A stretch of 64,000 bases of DNA. It comes from Carnegiea gigantea. Lineage: Eukaryota; Streptophyta; Magnoliopsida; Caryophyllales; Cactaceae. How positions within the stretch are numbered: the stretch's first letter is position 1; every line of letters begins with the position of its first letter. Both the position numbers and the translations under genes were made by a program. The notes beneath the pieces are model-generated. The model was not told the DNA's origin, ran no database searches, and saw nothing but the letters and a program-made list of their open reading frames with translations. The DNA is taken from assembly GCA_029747015.1 (NCBI GenBank), contig JAKOGI010000079.1, positions 1,047,001 through 1,111,000 on the forward strand, in the 5' to 3' direction. Below, in pieces: positions 26,086 to 39,236 of the stretch.

Positions 26086-27171
26086 ACCACCCCTACTTAA
26101 AGTAATTTTTACTTAAATTGACTCCTGCAGATGGATATAGAACATCAAAATGCAATAGCTTCCTGAATATCAGAGTATATCTGAATTTCCAAAATCTTCA
26201 TCTGCTGTTGTTATCCTCCATTACTGTTGTAATGACCATTGTGCTTTTGAGAGGATTTCAAGTAATGAAAAATATTTTGGAGTCATTTGTTAAAGCCCTC
26301 ATTTCTCAATCGCAGTGGGCATGGCTTGTATCATTAACAAGGCTAGAGGAACTAAGTGGATGAGGCCTAAGAACTAGAATTCTCCCAAAAACCATGACCC
26401 TGGAGTTCACATTTCGGATGGGAAAACCCGGGGGGGGGGGTAGACATACACAGTCGGCCTTTACAACTGATTGTCGGAAGCTGCTTTGTGGAAGCTTAAA
26501 TTTGAACAAGATGCTAATACAATTTAATGAATGTTTTCGCTCCATCACTATAGTCCCAAAGCTCAAAAATTTGACTGAAGGGACTCATTAGCTGCCTGAA
26601 AGTGGAGCGATGATACGTCTCAGAAGATCCCTGATTTTCTTTCTTGTAATGCTTGAGATGCCCTTAACAGAAGTGCGGAAATAGATTCCACCTCTTCTTG
26701 GATGTAGGCTAACTAGTTTTGCTTTGAAGAGGAAATGGACATCAGAACATCGTTTACTACAATAAAAAACTTTCTCAACTGTGTGACATTGGATCAATTC
26801 TTTTCTTTGAAATTATACTAGAGTTGTGATATCCGTTATGTTGTACGTTTTGCATAACAAATTCTGATGTTTGTTGGGCATATCCACCTCCCCATGCGCT
26901 ATGAATATTAAAAGGCTTAGAGTTCTATGATGGGTTACTGTTTGAGGCTTGAGACTTATGTGTTAGTATTTAATTGTCTATTACTCTTGTTCTGCAGTCA
27001 AATCACTGACCTCGAAGTCAATTCATTGGTAACCTAATACTTCCGAAAATTCCAATGTTTTAAAACGGTGACTATGGAAAGAGCAGTAAGCTAGTTTCTT
27101 GTGTTATCTAGAATAACTGCTTGCCCATTGGGTTGAAACATAATGAACAACTTCAACACTTATTGCTCGTG

Positions 27172-27545
27172 TGAACTCATTTAACGGTGTGTGTAGCGGG
27201 AAAACCGAAAGTTTTGCAGTTCACCCCCCGACACTAAAAAAAAGAAAACAAGCACGAAAAATGTTACCGTCATATACCACCCATTGTTCATAATCGCCTG
27301 AACAGGATAGGTTGGGGTTAAAAGGCTTTAGAAAGAAGTCTAATTTCTCGGTCTGGTGGTTGAAACTCCATTCAACGGTCTGGTGTTAGCGGAAACCCGA
27401 ATGTTTGCAGTTCACCCCCGCCACTAAAAAAAAGAAAAACAAGGCACGAAAAATGTACAGTCATGTTAAACCTTTGTTCATAATCGCCTGCACAGGATAG
27501 GTTTTGGTTAAACGGCTTTGAAAAAGAAGTCTTAATTCTCTGTTG
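27172..27545. repeat. Two-copy tandem duplication, about 190 bp per copy
   Basis: Copy 1 (27172-27361) and copy 2 (27362-27545) share the same block order. Each runs AACGGT..TAGCGG..TTTGCAGTTCACCCCC, CACTAAAAAAAAGAAAA, GCACGAAAAATGT, TTGTTCATAATCGCCTG, ACAGGATAGGTT and AAGAAGTCT. Most differences are single-base indels in homopolymers. Confidence 0.85.
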
Positions 27546-28151
27546 TGATTTTATTGTTTCGGAAAAAAAAAAAGATAATCTTAATTGGTTATTTCATTAG
27601 TTAAAACTGCAAGAACAACAGATCAAATCTGTGATGGTTAGCTAATGTGTTGCCACTGAATAATTGTGCTATTGTGTGTTATAAGAGAGATTGGCACGCT
27701 GTGTGCAGCAAGATGAATTATACCATCAGTCATTTCTTTTAGGTAGGTCCCCAATGAAATCGCTCTGGAAATGCTCCGTGCCACTGAGCCCCAGAGACTG
27801 CCTGCTGCAAGTGGGGGGGTGGGCGGGGCTGTCACTTTAAGGTTTTAGAGTTCCATTGGTCGGGCTATTTTAACTTGGTATCTGCCGGTGGAGTTATTTT
27901 CCTGTCACGTACGAGAGTTTCTCGTAGGCCCTGCATGAAAATAAGTAAGACAGGCAAATTTGTGGGCACAAAGCATTTAAGCCATGGCCTTCTAGTTCTT
28001 TCATTCTATTCTTTTTAACTGCCTGCGGAATATAGACACGACAGCTACAGCGTTTGAATCTACCTCATTCATATGTGTTGTAAAGATTGTATCTTGATTC
28101 ATTTCCTTTTAGAGGTCTAAAATTTTGTCTCCTTATTTTTTCAAATGCAGG

Positions 28152-29215
28152 AAGAGGAAAAAAACCTAAACTCAAGAAACATGTGGGAGGCATCAGAAGT
28201 GATTCCTTGCCCTCAGGACATCCAGAACTTGGGGGTTGGAGCAGGATGATTACGATAGTGGATCAGAGAAAGGTATCATGCTTCTGACTCCTCCTGGACT
28301 CCTCTTGCATCTTCTCTTCTATTCTTTTTACCAGTGCTAAAATTATCAGACAATCCAGGGAACAATAGAAAATTTGTGCAATGAACTTTATTTCTAGCTG
28401 AGTTATCCCTCTTTGTCTCGGATTAGTTTTATTTATTGCTTGCTCGTATAATCTCAATGAAGAGCGAATTTGAAAGGGAGGGGGGGGGGAGATCGTGAAT
28501 GGAAGTAGGAATCACTAGCACGTGATTGCTTTTTCAATTGACAAAGGTAATGCTTCTATCAGCAACTTGTGAGTCCTAAAATTTCTGAATCCAATCTCTC
28601 TCAGATTGTAGAGGTGCTGCATCCCACAATGATCTGGCAACAAGCGAAATGCTAATCAAGATGTACAAACAGAATGATACACAGAACTGCAGGGGCATGG
28701 TACTTCAGATAAAGTTCGGTTCGATTAGTAAATAATCTTTTTAGGAAAAACACTAGAGAAATTCATATAGAATGGTTTTTTAGATTATGGTTATACCATG
28801 GACTTTCACAATCTATTATCCGAAAGTTCATGTCTGCATGATGTGTTAAACCTGAGTAGTGGCATGTGTCTGAGTCCTTGGTGAATTTCCAATCTTCCAA
28901 TTCTGTGGAATTTGCCATGGTAAATTGCTCTGATCTTTACTTCACAAAAGTTGCAGGCTGTCATGTCCAAAGCCATTGGCGTATGTCAATGGAATGAATT
29001 CTGTCACTTATGCCACAGCGGGGAAGAAACTGGGACTGACCACCTACTTTCAAAACAACAGTGGACTGTTGCAGTGGCACTGTTGACAAGAGTCATTTGT
29101 GACATGCATTGAGATGACCCAGTATCTTATGGCGTCTCAAAACTACGCCTTTACTGTTGATCCTGAGCTGATTTCAGTTGCTCTCCCCTCTCATGAAAAA
29201 AGGGCACTGTGGCAG
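28152..29215 (+). other. Unidentified open patches with splice-like edges
   Basis: Three plus-strand segments look exon-like. The first, 28152-28270, follows TTCAAATGCAG and ends AAAG|GTATC; it is open throughout in one frame (GKKPKLKKHVGG...). The second starts about 28605, after CTCTCTCAG. The third, about 28957-29218, follows TTGCAG and contains EMTQYLMASQNYAFTVDPEL with one in-frame stop upstream. The first two can be joined in frame only by switching frames inside the first. I recognise no family. This could be a decayed or indel-damaged gene, or chance. Confidence 0.25.
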
Positions 29216-32200
29216 TTTTGAATGAAATCAGCGGGAAATCCTAATATGTAATTATATGCAGAAAAGCATTCGGGTCAAAAGAATAGAAGCATAGTTACTT
29301 ATACTGCTGGTCAACCTTTTGATAGGCTTTTTGCGGGGTGGGTGATTGAAAGCTTAAATTTAGGCAACAAATAGGAGTCCATGTTGCCTCTCAATAGGAG
29401 CCAGCTTTGTGAGCTCAATAGGCGTTACATTTATTTAAAATTCAATGGGTCATTAATGCTTGATGTTGCTATAATGCCATCCTCCTTGATGTGTTATATG
29501 CTGCTGTGCATTGTTACTTGGGGGAGAAAGAAGCCTTAAACCTAGATTTCTTGAGTACTAGAGAGAAGATGTTATCCCCTCCTCCATTGAAGCAGACATT
29601 GTATGCACACTTGAAAATAGGTGTGACTTTGAGGATGGAATGAATGATAGTGACTGGAAAATCTCGAAAGCTAGTGTCGAGTGAGGCGGAGCCTGATTCT
29701 GAGGAATTTTTTTTGGCGGGGGGGGGGGTGGGGGCGAGAGAGATGGAGAACTTGTTGAATGTGTGAATGGTGTGAGGAGGAGAGAAACATGGAAGAAGGG
29801 CCTTATGGAATAAAACAGGTGAGATGTTGTTGGAATGACTGAAACATTCTGATTAGAATTCAATCTCTTATTCTTACTTTTTGTGCTTAAGGGAGTGAAC
29901 GTGATGTGGGTTTTACCAGTACTATATGTGTCCTTATTCAAATTTTAAGGACTATTCAGTAGCTACGTTAAACTTATACTGATTGAAACAACATACAAAA
30001 AACTTCAAATTTTTCCTGAAGGGTGTATTGCTAACTTATCCATCGTTTGAGGGATACTGAATCGGTGGTCTGAACCATGTTTTGTGATATTGGACTTCCA
30101 TTACATGGTGACATCCAGGTGGAACAGCCGATTTTAGTTTGTAACTGCCTGAAAAACGTAGGACATGTCTTAGCTCTCCTGATTTTAAGGGATGGCTCAA
30201 CTTGTGTTTCGTGCTCTGCAGGCATCGAAACTGCTGGTGTTTATCATCTCAACATGGACCAGTATTAATGGTGTGGAGTTTTCCCGAGAATGCCTTCTCC
30301 TCTGTTGTGAGCTATCCTGTAGCAGCTCGTTCTTCTGATTTTCATGTTGATGTCGTTATGAGGATGGGATTCAGCTTTGTGTTTGTTTGAATTCTACCCC
30401 ATCAGACTGGATGAGAGTATGAAAGTGGAGTTATGTATGCCAATTGTTCATGATGTGCATGGTTTTAGTCACAAGGGTTTACAAGAGGACCTTGGGATCT
30501 TGTTTCCAAGCAATGTAAAATCTCATCTCTTGTGGATTCTGATAAGAGATGAATAACGGAACTCTAAAAATGGTTCTTCCCTGACCACAACGGGCACAGG
30601 TATACAGACACAAGTTGGTGAACCTGATGTAGGGAGGATCCTTGTGTTTGCTGGCTTGAAATCTTGTAATAATTACTTTTCTAGTAGGAAAATACGGGGG
30701 GAAGGCAGGCAATGTCATCACCATGGGGGAATCTAATGGAGAAAGGAAGTTAGTGGTGCCAAAATCTGTGAAAGAAAGGCGCACCAGTGGCTACTGGTTC
30801 AACGATAAATGCGGTGATCTCAGATTAGAAACATGTATGTTTCAGAAACTCATGTGATGCTATGCATTCAGGGAGTCAGCTAACAACGTTACGTAATGTG
30901 GGCAAATGATATCTATGCCAACTATCTGTTGCAGCAAATTAATGACCTCTAAACCTCCTTTAAAATATATGTACAGCATCTGTTCTGTGGAGGTGAAGGA
31001 ACTCCTTGTGATTACATCGTTAATGATGTTGCTCCTCTTCTGGGACTGGTACTTCTATGGATCGGCTGATCAAATACATTCGTGAAATGAGAAGCAATTG
31101 TGGATTCCATCAATCAGCTCAGTTCATGGAAATCTACATCAGTTGAATCTTTTGAAGAGGGCTGATGAGCAGATATGTGACCTTCTTAGTACGTCTGGCA
31201 ACATAGTGGTAGAGCATGTAGAGCACGTTTCCAGCAAAATATAGTGGGCAAGTAACAGGGCCGTCAATGCATCAGGCAACTTGTCACAGAGAAAAGCAGG
31301 TCTTGGTTTCCTTCCAAGAGATATAGTCCTGGGATCGTGCATTATAACTAATAACATTGAAAGGAGAATGATGGCTTCTTCGCAACGTGAGCTGGTCAAG
31401 AAGCTGTGAGTGCACTCATCTCTGGTCAGGTATCCAGAGAGAAGCCACAGGTGCTGTTTCCCTTTGTGGCAATGGTGTGTCCCCTGGATCGGTGTTCGGA
31501 AGAAGGAAGGCGTGGATGCTGCATTTAACATGTGCAAATGAAGATCAGGAGAATCACGAAGTCACCTGCAAAATGTTGGGGAAATTTGGTATTTCACAGT
31601 ACTTAAGTGCCCTCTTTTCATTTTCATGTATTCCGTTTCTCTGTCTTGTTACATTCTTCTCTCTTTTGTATATCTGAGGCTAGGAAACTCCTAAACAGCA
31701 TTGGCTAAAAGATTTGGGAATGAGCAACATCAGGGATGGCGATTAGAACTGCATTGAATGCTTCTGTTAATCAGTGAAAAAAGTATATCCATATAGTTAT
31801 TGTATTTTATAACTTTGTTATTGTGACCTTTTGACCACCTAAAGGAGGATTGGTAGAGAAAAAGCAATGTGAGGGTTAGAGGTGTGAGGGAAGAAAGCTT
31901 CGTACTAGAAGGAGAATCCCAATTTATGTGGAGTTCGACAAGAAACCAATCTGAAAAGAGGAAATGCAATTTGTTCATTGTCGTTGGGTCTCTCACTTTC
32001 GCTTCTGTTCTTCCTTGATGGGTTTTAGTTGGGTTCAACCTTTTAAGTTAAGAGCTGTTTCGTAGCATGGAGAAGGAGATTGAAGAAGAGTTAGGTCTTG
32101 GGATTTGGAAGTTGATGATTGTGTGATGGATTTGGGGTGGACGGGAAAGAGAGGAACCGACAGATATCTGAGGGCAAAGCTTTATCCTTTAGGATTTGGA

Positions 32201-34180
32201 GTCTATTTTGTGAGGAATGTTGCCTATAGCGTGTCACCAAGTGCTCGATCGTGGTACAAGGGACCTCTTTGGATTTTACGATAAAATTATGCGTGAGAGC
32301 TGGGGGCAGGCTGATTTTTTTTACGTGCCCTTTGTATTATGGGTCGTGCGAGGCCGAATGTTTTTTTTTGGGCTAGTGTCACTGCCGTGGTTTCTCCATT
32401 AATATATCCTTTCAAATTACTTATCAAAAAATTTTAAAAAAAAAAAAAAGAAGAAGAAAAGGACATGCCAAACTCCTATGAACTTTGCTTGCAAACCTAG
32501 GAGCAGGAATGAGAAAGTAATGTTTGAGTGAAAATATACCAGTATCTCTTCTCCAATGCGGTTCATTACATTCTTATACCTTCTGTTAATTTAATTTTTC
32601 AAATTTGTTTGATACTCTGCCAATATTTATTCTCCAAATGCCTGTTTGGCTTGGATGTCGGTCTTTTGGTGCTAACCATTATCCAACTGACAGCTTTGGT
32701 TTAGGCTATAATCCTTGCAAAGTCAATGGGGAAAATTCAAATTGTCATGGAGGGAGCTTGGCAAAGGTCAAGTGGAAAATTGCCTTATCAAAAAAAAAAA
32801 AAGCACAAGTGGAAAAATCACAATTGTAGGAGGAGGAGCGCAATTAATCATGGTCCAAATTCTCATTCCTTCTTGGATCCTTGAGAAGTAGAGGCGAACA
32901 AATATCATCTTGTTCTGACTCATTCAGCTTTTGATAACTCTGATTTTGAGAAAGGAGGGATAGGACATCCAACCAAATGTTTTTCCTGCTCATGCCAGTT
33001 ACTGGGCATGGTCTTTTGCATAGTTTTTCTTTTTTACATACAAATCCAATTCTCCTGCTTTTTTGCTTGTCTTTTTCTTTTGTTTAGTTTTCTTTTGTGT
33101 TTTCGGGAGGGGGGGTGGTGGGGATGCTTCTCCCATGCTGTGTGGTGCGTGCGGTGTTCTTTTTCTTTCTTTTTTTTTCTTACCCCCTCCAGATGTAATT
33201 ATGTACATTTGTACATGGACTTACCCTTGCTTGCAGAGTGTCGTTGAACCCTATATTTAGGAACAGTGATCACCCTAATGCCTTACTACTTTCCGGCAAA
33301 TTGAAGTATAAGACATCTTCGTGCATTTTGATTTGGTTTCGATATAGGCTAAAGGTTAGGAAAATGGTCGAAAAATGATTTTTGGAATTGCTTGAGAAAG
33401 ATGGTTAAGGTGAAAATGGTCCAAAATGACTGTTGGAATTGGTCAAATTTTCCAGTGGGTGAGACGTGTGATTAGCAGTTTTTTGTCATTCTTGTCTCTA
33501 TATTGCTCATTCTCTGTATGCAGTTCTAATAAAACACGTAGATGCAGGGCACAAGTAATGTTGGGGATCGAAAGGGAGCTCAGAGTAAGATCCACTGCCA
33601 GAAAAGGTTGTCTATCGCTGGACTAATATTTTAGGTAATAAATTTTGTGTTTTATAATGCGGATGCTTGGATAGAGACTTGATGGAGAAGCCTGCATGGA
33701 GGCATCCTAATTCTGAGTGGAAGGGGGAATTTTAAAGAAAGAAGGAATTCAATAGCATCGACGACCAAAGTAACTGTTTAAACTCTGATCTTAGGATCCA
33801 AGGACTCAAGCAGTTTAGGGAGATGCTCATGCATGTCGACAGAAGATCATCAGGCTTTTACACTAAGTTTAAAAAAACCATATTGATATTTCTTGCCATT
33901 TGTTGCTCATCCTTGTCCCTTACCTATTGGAGTCTCACTTTTGTGGCACATGCTTCTCCCCCCCCCCACCCACGCTCATCTCTCTCTCTCACACCACAAC
34001 AACACACATGTATATATGCATACATTTGTAGCACACATATAAGTATATCTTACACATGTAGTCTCAACTTTTGTGGCACCATGATCTCTCTCTCTCTACA
34101 CAAAGACATGCACTCTCTCTCACAACACACACACACATGCACAACGCAGGCGCACACCACACTGACACCCATACATTTAC
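29216..34180. other. Unassigned block with scattered open patches
   Basis: Plus-strand open patches occur at 30077-30268 (63 codons) and 31100-31408. The latter includes LGFLPRDIVLGSCIITNNIE and has one internal stop. None matches a family I recognise and no complete exon chain can be built. Also present are G-run blocks near 29710 and 33110 and CT/CA-rich microsatellites at 33960-34160. Confidence 0.25.
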
Positions 34181-34188
34181 ATGGGTCG

Positions 34189-34860
34189 GAGTATGGCGCT
34201 GTCAAACACGAGTACGGATCCAAGTGTCACAGTCGCTATGAAACTCCGTGGCTTCACCTCGTTGGTGTCCGATACGTGTAGGACACGACACGCCCTACCC
34301 CCCCCCTGGACACCTTAGGACCAATCTCAAGTAAATGCGAACATATATATCATACAAGAATGTGGCGTGTTGTTTAATTATTTTTTTTAAATTGATAGTA
34401 GTAGGAAGTGCACTTAATAAACAATTTATTATTGTTGTCATCCAAACGTGACCTCTCAACGCTAAAACATGAAACAACTGTGTTAACACATAGGCAAACA
34501 ATAAATATTTTATCGTTGCATGTCCCTTATTCAGGTCGGTATCCCATTTTTTTGAAATATGTGTCTGATGTTGGTTTGTGTCGTGTACGGTCTCACGTAT
34601 CAGGTCCGTGCTTGTGGCCGCTGTCAAATTGAGTGTAGGACATGGGACTTCCAAGATTTGATGCAGAATATGAAGGGCCTCAGCATTAACATATGGATGT
34701 TGCAATTTTAAAATTAAGGTCTTTAGACTACGTGAAACCAGTAAAGGTAAAGCACTAGAGAACCATTAGAGATAATTCATGTGCACAAATATCCCTTGTC
34801 CGATCCGTAGGAGTGTCGTATCCGACCGGGTACGGTGGGCAGAAAAGAGAGCCTGGGTAT
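34189..34860. mobile_element. GTGTCCGACACG-type inverted-repeat remnant
   Basis: The stretch around 34189-34290 (TGTCAAACACGAGTACGGAT; GGTGTCCGATACGTGTAGGA) is partly mirrored in inverse orientation at about 34545-34640 (GTGTCGTGTACG, ACGTATCAGGTCCGTGCTTG). A further CGTATCCGACCGGGTACG lies near 34817. Such palindromic GTGTCCGACACG arrays occur in several plant DNA-element families from memory. Termini and target duplications were not found. Confidence 0.4.
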
Positions 34861-37060
34861 CGTGAACGTGCGTTGCAGCACCTCATGCATGTAAGCACAC
34901 TTTTGTGATATATTCTGCCTCACAAGGGGTGAATCTCAGTTGTTGGAGTGCTTGGTAGTATTGTTGTCCTGAACAGTGGGTTGTACCTCCTTATGATGCT
35001 GTTGAATTTGGAGATTTGTATCGGAACTGACCTAAGAAGTGCGTGACTTGTATGACAAATTCTGAATGAATTTGGTACTGGTGAAAGCACATTTTGTCAA
35101 TTTTTTTTTCGTTTTTTTTGGGGGGGGGGGGGGCCTGTGTAAAACTGTCACACTCTGTGCTATCCGGTCATTTTTGTAAAGCCTCCTGAGCAACCTGATC
35201 ATGGAACTTTTAAACCAAGGAATTTGTACATCAGCTGTAGTATATTATAGGACAACATAACAATAACTAATAATGAAATGCTATTTTCTGCCCCCTTTTT
35301 GGGGTTTTTTGGGGGGTGTTGGGGAATAAATTGTTCACCATTTACAGCCATATTTTAAAAAAGCCCAAGGGGCCGAGGGTAGTTAATTAATTACACAGCA
35401 CCCTATCAGGATGGACTGAGGGTTAACATGGGAGGACGTATGGTGCTTTGACAAAATCTTTGCTTTAATTAGTACTTTAGACGTTAACAATGGCGCATGA
35501 CTGAGGTAGGGGATCATGGGCTTTGGATTAAATCTTGGTCAAGAAGAATGCAGACGGTGGGTTCTAATAAAATGGGTCACATGGGTGGGTCTGGATGGAA
35601 AAACCAGTCAAAATAAATAGCGGATTACCTCCAAATCATCAAATATATCATTGAAATTTAAGACCCTATTAAAGTAAATTAGACATAAGACGTGTCTATG
35701 ATTTAATTTATTTAGTGTATGCAGGGCCAGTCTGTGACCTGACTAGGATGTCAAAATATGCGAGAGTTCATACTCCAATCTCTCAATTAAAGGTGGTATG
35801 ATGTCTAGATCAATCTTATCAAAGCTTATATTCGTAAATTGTAGTTGGAATTTCTAGGATACATTGATTTCATTTACCGAAGAATAGAAACATAGCATCA
35901 AAGGGACTGGGGACTAATTGAAATGAGGCTTGTATATGATTCTTGTATAGTTATGATGGACGTTTTCTAAAAGAGGAGCTAGTTCAGCAAAGAAACAAGA
36001 AAAAAGAATGTTGCATTTCAATTGGCACCAAAGTTGTTTTAACTGCTATTTTCAAAAGAGTTGTGCTTCAAACGATGTCAAGATACATCCAGATCAAAAT
36101 GCTATTAGGGGACAGCAAGACACATAACTCTAAAATGACGGAATGAACACGTTTATCTGAGGATCTATGCAAGAATCGGTTTGGTTAGAACAGTAGGCTT
36201 CAATATATGTCAGTTTGTTTTGGGTTGTTGACTTGGCAATCAAGAATGTCAAAATTTCTGTATGCTGACGTAAGGTTGTAGAACCCCTGAATCTCGGCCT
36301 CAACCTCCCCCCCGGGGGGTTGTTCATTGAGGGTTGGGATTTATGCTCTTCTAGCATTGCCAGCTCGGATTGTTCGCGAGATGTTTATGTGTTTCTGTAG
36401 GGAACAGCCCTTTGCTTGTCAAGGAGTAGTGTCGCATGAGGTGTTCTGCTTTTTTGTGTGCATCGATGTTGTCCATACATAGAGATGCTAATAAGCAATT
36501 GATCTCATTGTGCACGAATGTTCTAACACATCAGAAGTCATTTTTGAGTTAAGTTTCTCACGCTGATAATTATTTGCAGGATTTCTGCATCACTGACTGT
36601 TGAGTTTATGTAAACGTAGTAGGTAAGAAAATTGGAGAGTCTTGGTACTGGTGTCTACGGAGCTGGGATTTGGTGTATGGTAAATACAAAAAAAAAAAAA
36701 AAAAAAACCCCCCCCTTTTTGCAATCTCAAGTTATTCTTAGGCTAAATTGAAGGACGTAAAAAACAGTCTCTAGAATATGACTTCTTGTCCATAACGTTG
36801 GTCTCAAGAATTAGCTTCATAGCTCTGCGGGATTTGTTTGTCTGAACTTTCATGACTATAAATAGGATTTCGTTACTAACATAGCCACAATGTGGAGCAT
36901 GATGTAGACAACTATCCTTGACCAAAGAAAGAATTCCAAAGACCCAAAACAAAATATATTTTCTGCTAGACATTACAAATTCAAACCGTTTTGTATGAAA
37001 ACGTGTGAATGAAAGGAGCAAGGGAAGCGGTAAGATAGAAAAACAGGCGGCCGAAATAAT
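34861..37060. other. Intergenic, no gene recognised
   Basis: Contains a T9-C-G-T8-G14 block (35101-35133) and an A20C8 block (36688-36715). Exon-like pieces near 36580-36623 (acceptor TTTGCAG, donor GTAAGA) carry no readable frame. Confidence 0.3.
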
Positions 37061-37071
37061 GATAATGATTC

Positions 37072-37188
37072 CACAAAGCGGCCTCTCTACGGGCAGGAAA
37101 GCCGTGTAGGGGTAAGGCTCTGCCTACATTGGATCTCCCAGACCCGCGCAAAGCGGGACCCACACAGGAGGTGGTGGTGGTATTGTTG
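37072..37188 (+). mobile_element. SINE copy, best-preserved Au-like 3' half
   Basis: It reads AAAGCGGCCTCTCTACGGGC, AGGAAAGCC, GTAGGGGTAAGGCTCTGCCT, ACATTGGATCTCCCAGACCC, GCGCAAAGCGGGACCCACAC, then GGTGGTGGTGGTATTGTTG. GCCTCT...GGTAAGGCT.CG.ACA...GACCC.GCGCA.AGCGGGA is the recognisable order of the Au SINE 3' region (from memory). The tRNA-derived head is not clear here. Confidence 0.65.
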
Positions 37189-37734
37189 ATTCCACCAAAG
37201 CATTATAACTGGTGTTATTTTTGTCAGTATTGATCTACATTGCAAACTATAAGCTTCATTTTGGTGTTTTGCAGGTTGCTTGATTGTTGCAGGAGGAGAA
37301 ATAGTACACAGGAGAATTAATAGGATTACTATACGTATTATGTTTAGATTATTTTATGTAATGTCACTTAATCGCATGCTGTCCTTTTTTCTTTCTTCTT
37401 TTTCTTTTTGTTTATGTGATTAAATTTTGCCCTTGTCTGCAGACGAGGCCAAATGAATTTTTTTCAATGATTTGGTACTCTGCGTGAGGGTTTGTATATT
37501 GCCAGCTTGTATCATCAGGATCTAAACGGCACAAATGAATTCGGCGTAGTTGACTTTATTATTTATTTTATTCTCTCCTCAATTTAGACGCCCGGTGCTG
37601 TGCTGATGCCTCTCTTCTCTCTCTTATTATCTTCTTCTGTCAAATTATTTTTTAGGCTTTTATTATTTATTTTTTGCACCTATAAAGAAGGGCGAAGGCG
37701 ATGCTGGTGGAACTATGTAAGTCCTTCTAGGGTT

Positions 37735-38200
37735 GTAAATATTTAGCCGTGGCAATGAACGGGTCGGATTGGATAGAGCAAGGCCAGTTATAAAAGTGGA
37801 TCAGGCGTTGGGTTATGGTTGGATCATAAACCATTTGGGTTGGGTCGCGACCTTTTGTCATAAATAGATGGGTGACGAGGGTCAGTTCATGGATGGAACT
37901 TTTTTTGCGGTTTTAAAATAGAATAATTTGTACAAAAAGCTGTATAATAAGTATTATTTATAACTACACTAGTAATAACATTAACTAATTGTAACACGTC
38001 AATATTGTGTTAAGTAGGTTGTAAAAAATGATGCGGTCACTAAACGATAGTTAATAGGTTAACCCAATTTGAGATGTTAATATGCACAAGGACCAGCCTA
38101 CTTGGAGCAGGTCCATTTAGCGACTTGGCCCTTTACTGGCTTTTTGTAATAGATGACCTGTTGACTTAATGGTACTCGATCTGTTACCGAATTCATAAAA
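37735..38200. other. GGGTCGG/GGGTTGG-rich element-like stretch
   Basis: GGCAATGAACGGGTCGGATT near 37754 is similar to the ends of plant hAT miniature elements, and CCAGCC/GGCCC motifs reappear inverted near 38094-38150. No matching right terminus or target duplication was found, so it is left unclassified. Confidence 0.3.
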
Positions 38201-38390
38201 ATATCTACATGTAATTTGATGCTGTGGCGGAACTAGCTAACAATTACGACGGTTAGCTATCTTAAAAGACTAACAGAGCAGCACCGAAAAAAGAAACAGA
38301 TTTTTCCTCTTCACACAATCACCACGCAAGCAAACACCCAGACGGCAAATAAAATGAAGCAGCAGTTCACTGAGGAAAAAATAGCAAATG

Positions 38391-38458
38391 CACCACGCAG
38401 ATCGAACAAGACCTTCAGTTTACAAGACTGACCGCTCTACCCACTGAGTATAGGGGCA
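38391..38458 (-). pseudogene. tRNA-Thr(UGU)-like pseudogene
   Basis: The minus strand reads TGCCCCTATACTCAGTGGGT, AGAGCGG, TCAGTCTTGTAAACTGA, AGGTCTTGTTCGATC. The A-box region (CTCAGTGGGTAGAGC) and a perfect 5-bp anticodon stem (TCAGT/ACTGA) around CTTGTAA, anticodon TGT, fit tRNA-Thr. The T-arm stem is broken and the acceptor stem has two mismatches of seven, so it is probably a dead tRNA copy or the head of a tRNA-derived SINE. Confidence 0.5.
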
Positions 38459-39236
38459 CCTTCGTTGCCTTAATCAATTTTAAGGAAGTTATTTATAATT
38501 CCCGCTCTGACACCATACCACAGTGTATAAGACGTGCAGCCTTTACCTAAACAGAACCAGGAATGAGACCTATGATTTATTCCTGGAAACATGGGGCGCC
38601 CAGAATGAGATAGGGCCTATCACAAGTCTCTTGGTACGCGTTTAAGTCATTGGCTACTAAGGTTGAATTATCGCATGAAGCTCTTGCATAAGCATCCCGA
38701 TTATGGCATGACCATGTAGCTAATTGAAGAAAAAGTGTTTCGATGGCCCCAAAAAAAGGTGAAAAACAAGAAAAACCAAAGCTGCCTAATATGAAGATGC
38801 ATTTCTGTTCATCTTATAATTGACCTTTCCCATACACACCTATTTCAAAATCACATCTGAAGCCAGGTGCAGTGTTGCAGACTGAATTACACCATTAATT
38901 CCTTTAAAAAATGTGTAATAATTTCATCCAGCAAAAGAGCACTATGGGGTTGTTAATCTGATCACCAACGCCAGCAATGACAAATCGGAGCAACACCACA
39001 ACTCAGGTGCTAATCTGACATCCATTTCATAACGTATTCGCAGTTCTCTATGCAGGTCGAGAGGGTAAAAATACTGTCAGCCATACCTAACATGAGATGT
39101 GCGCATAGCGACACAGCCTGGCGAAGAGGCATGCCTTGTTGGAGGCAATGGGAACTACATTATGAACAGTTCCCATTCGAAGACGTTTTTCTGATGCTGA
39201 AATAGAGCCACTGAGGGTGAGAATTAGTAGGGTAGA

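Noticed and set aside
29558..29941. 127-codon minus-strand frame with a poly-Pro stretch
   Set aside because: Low-complexity composition driven by a G-run block; no start context or similarity.
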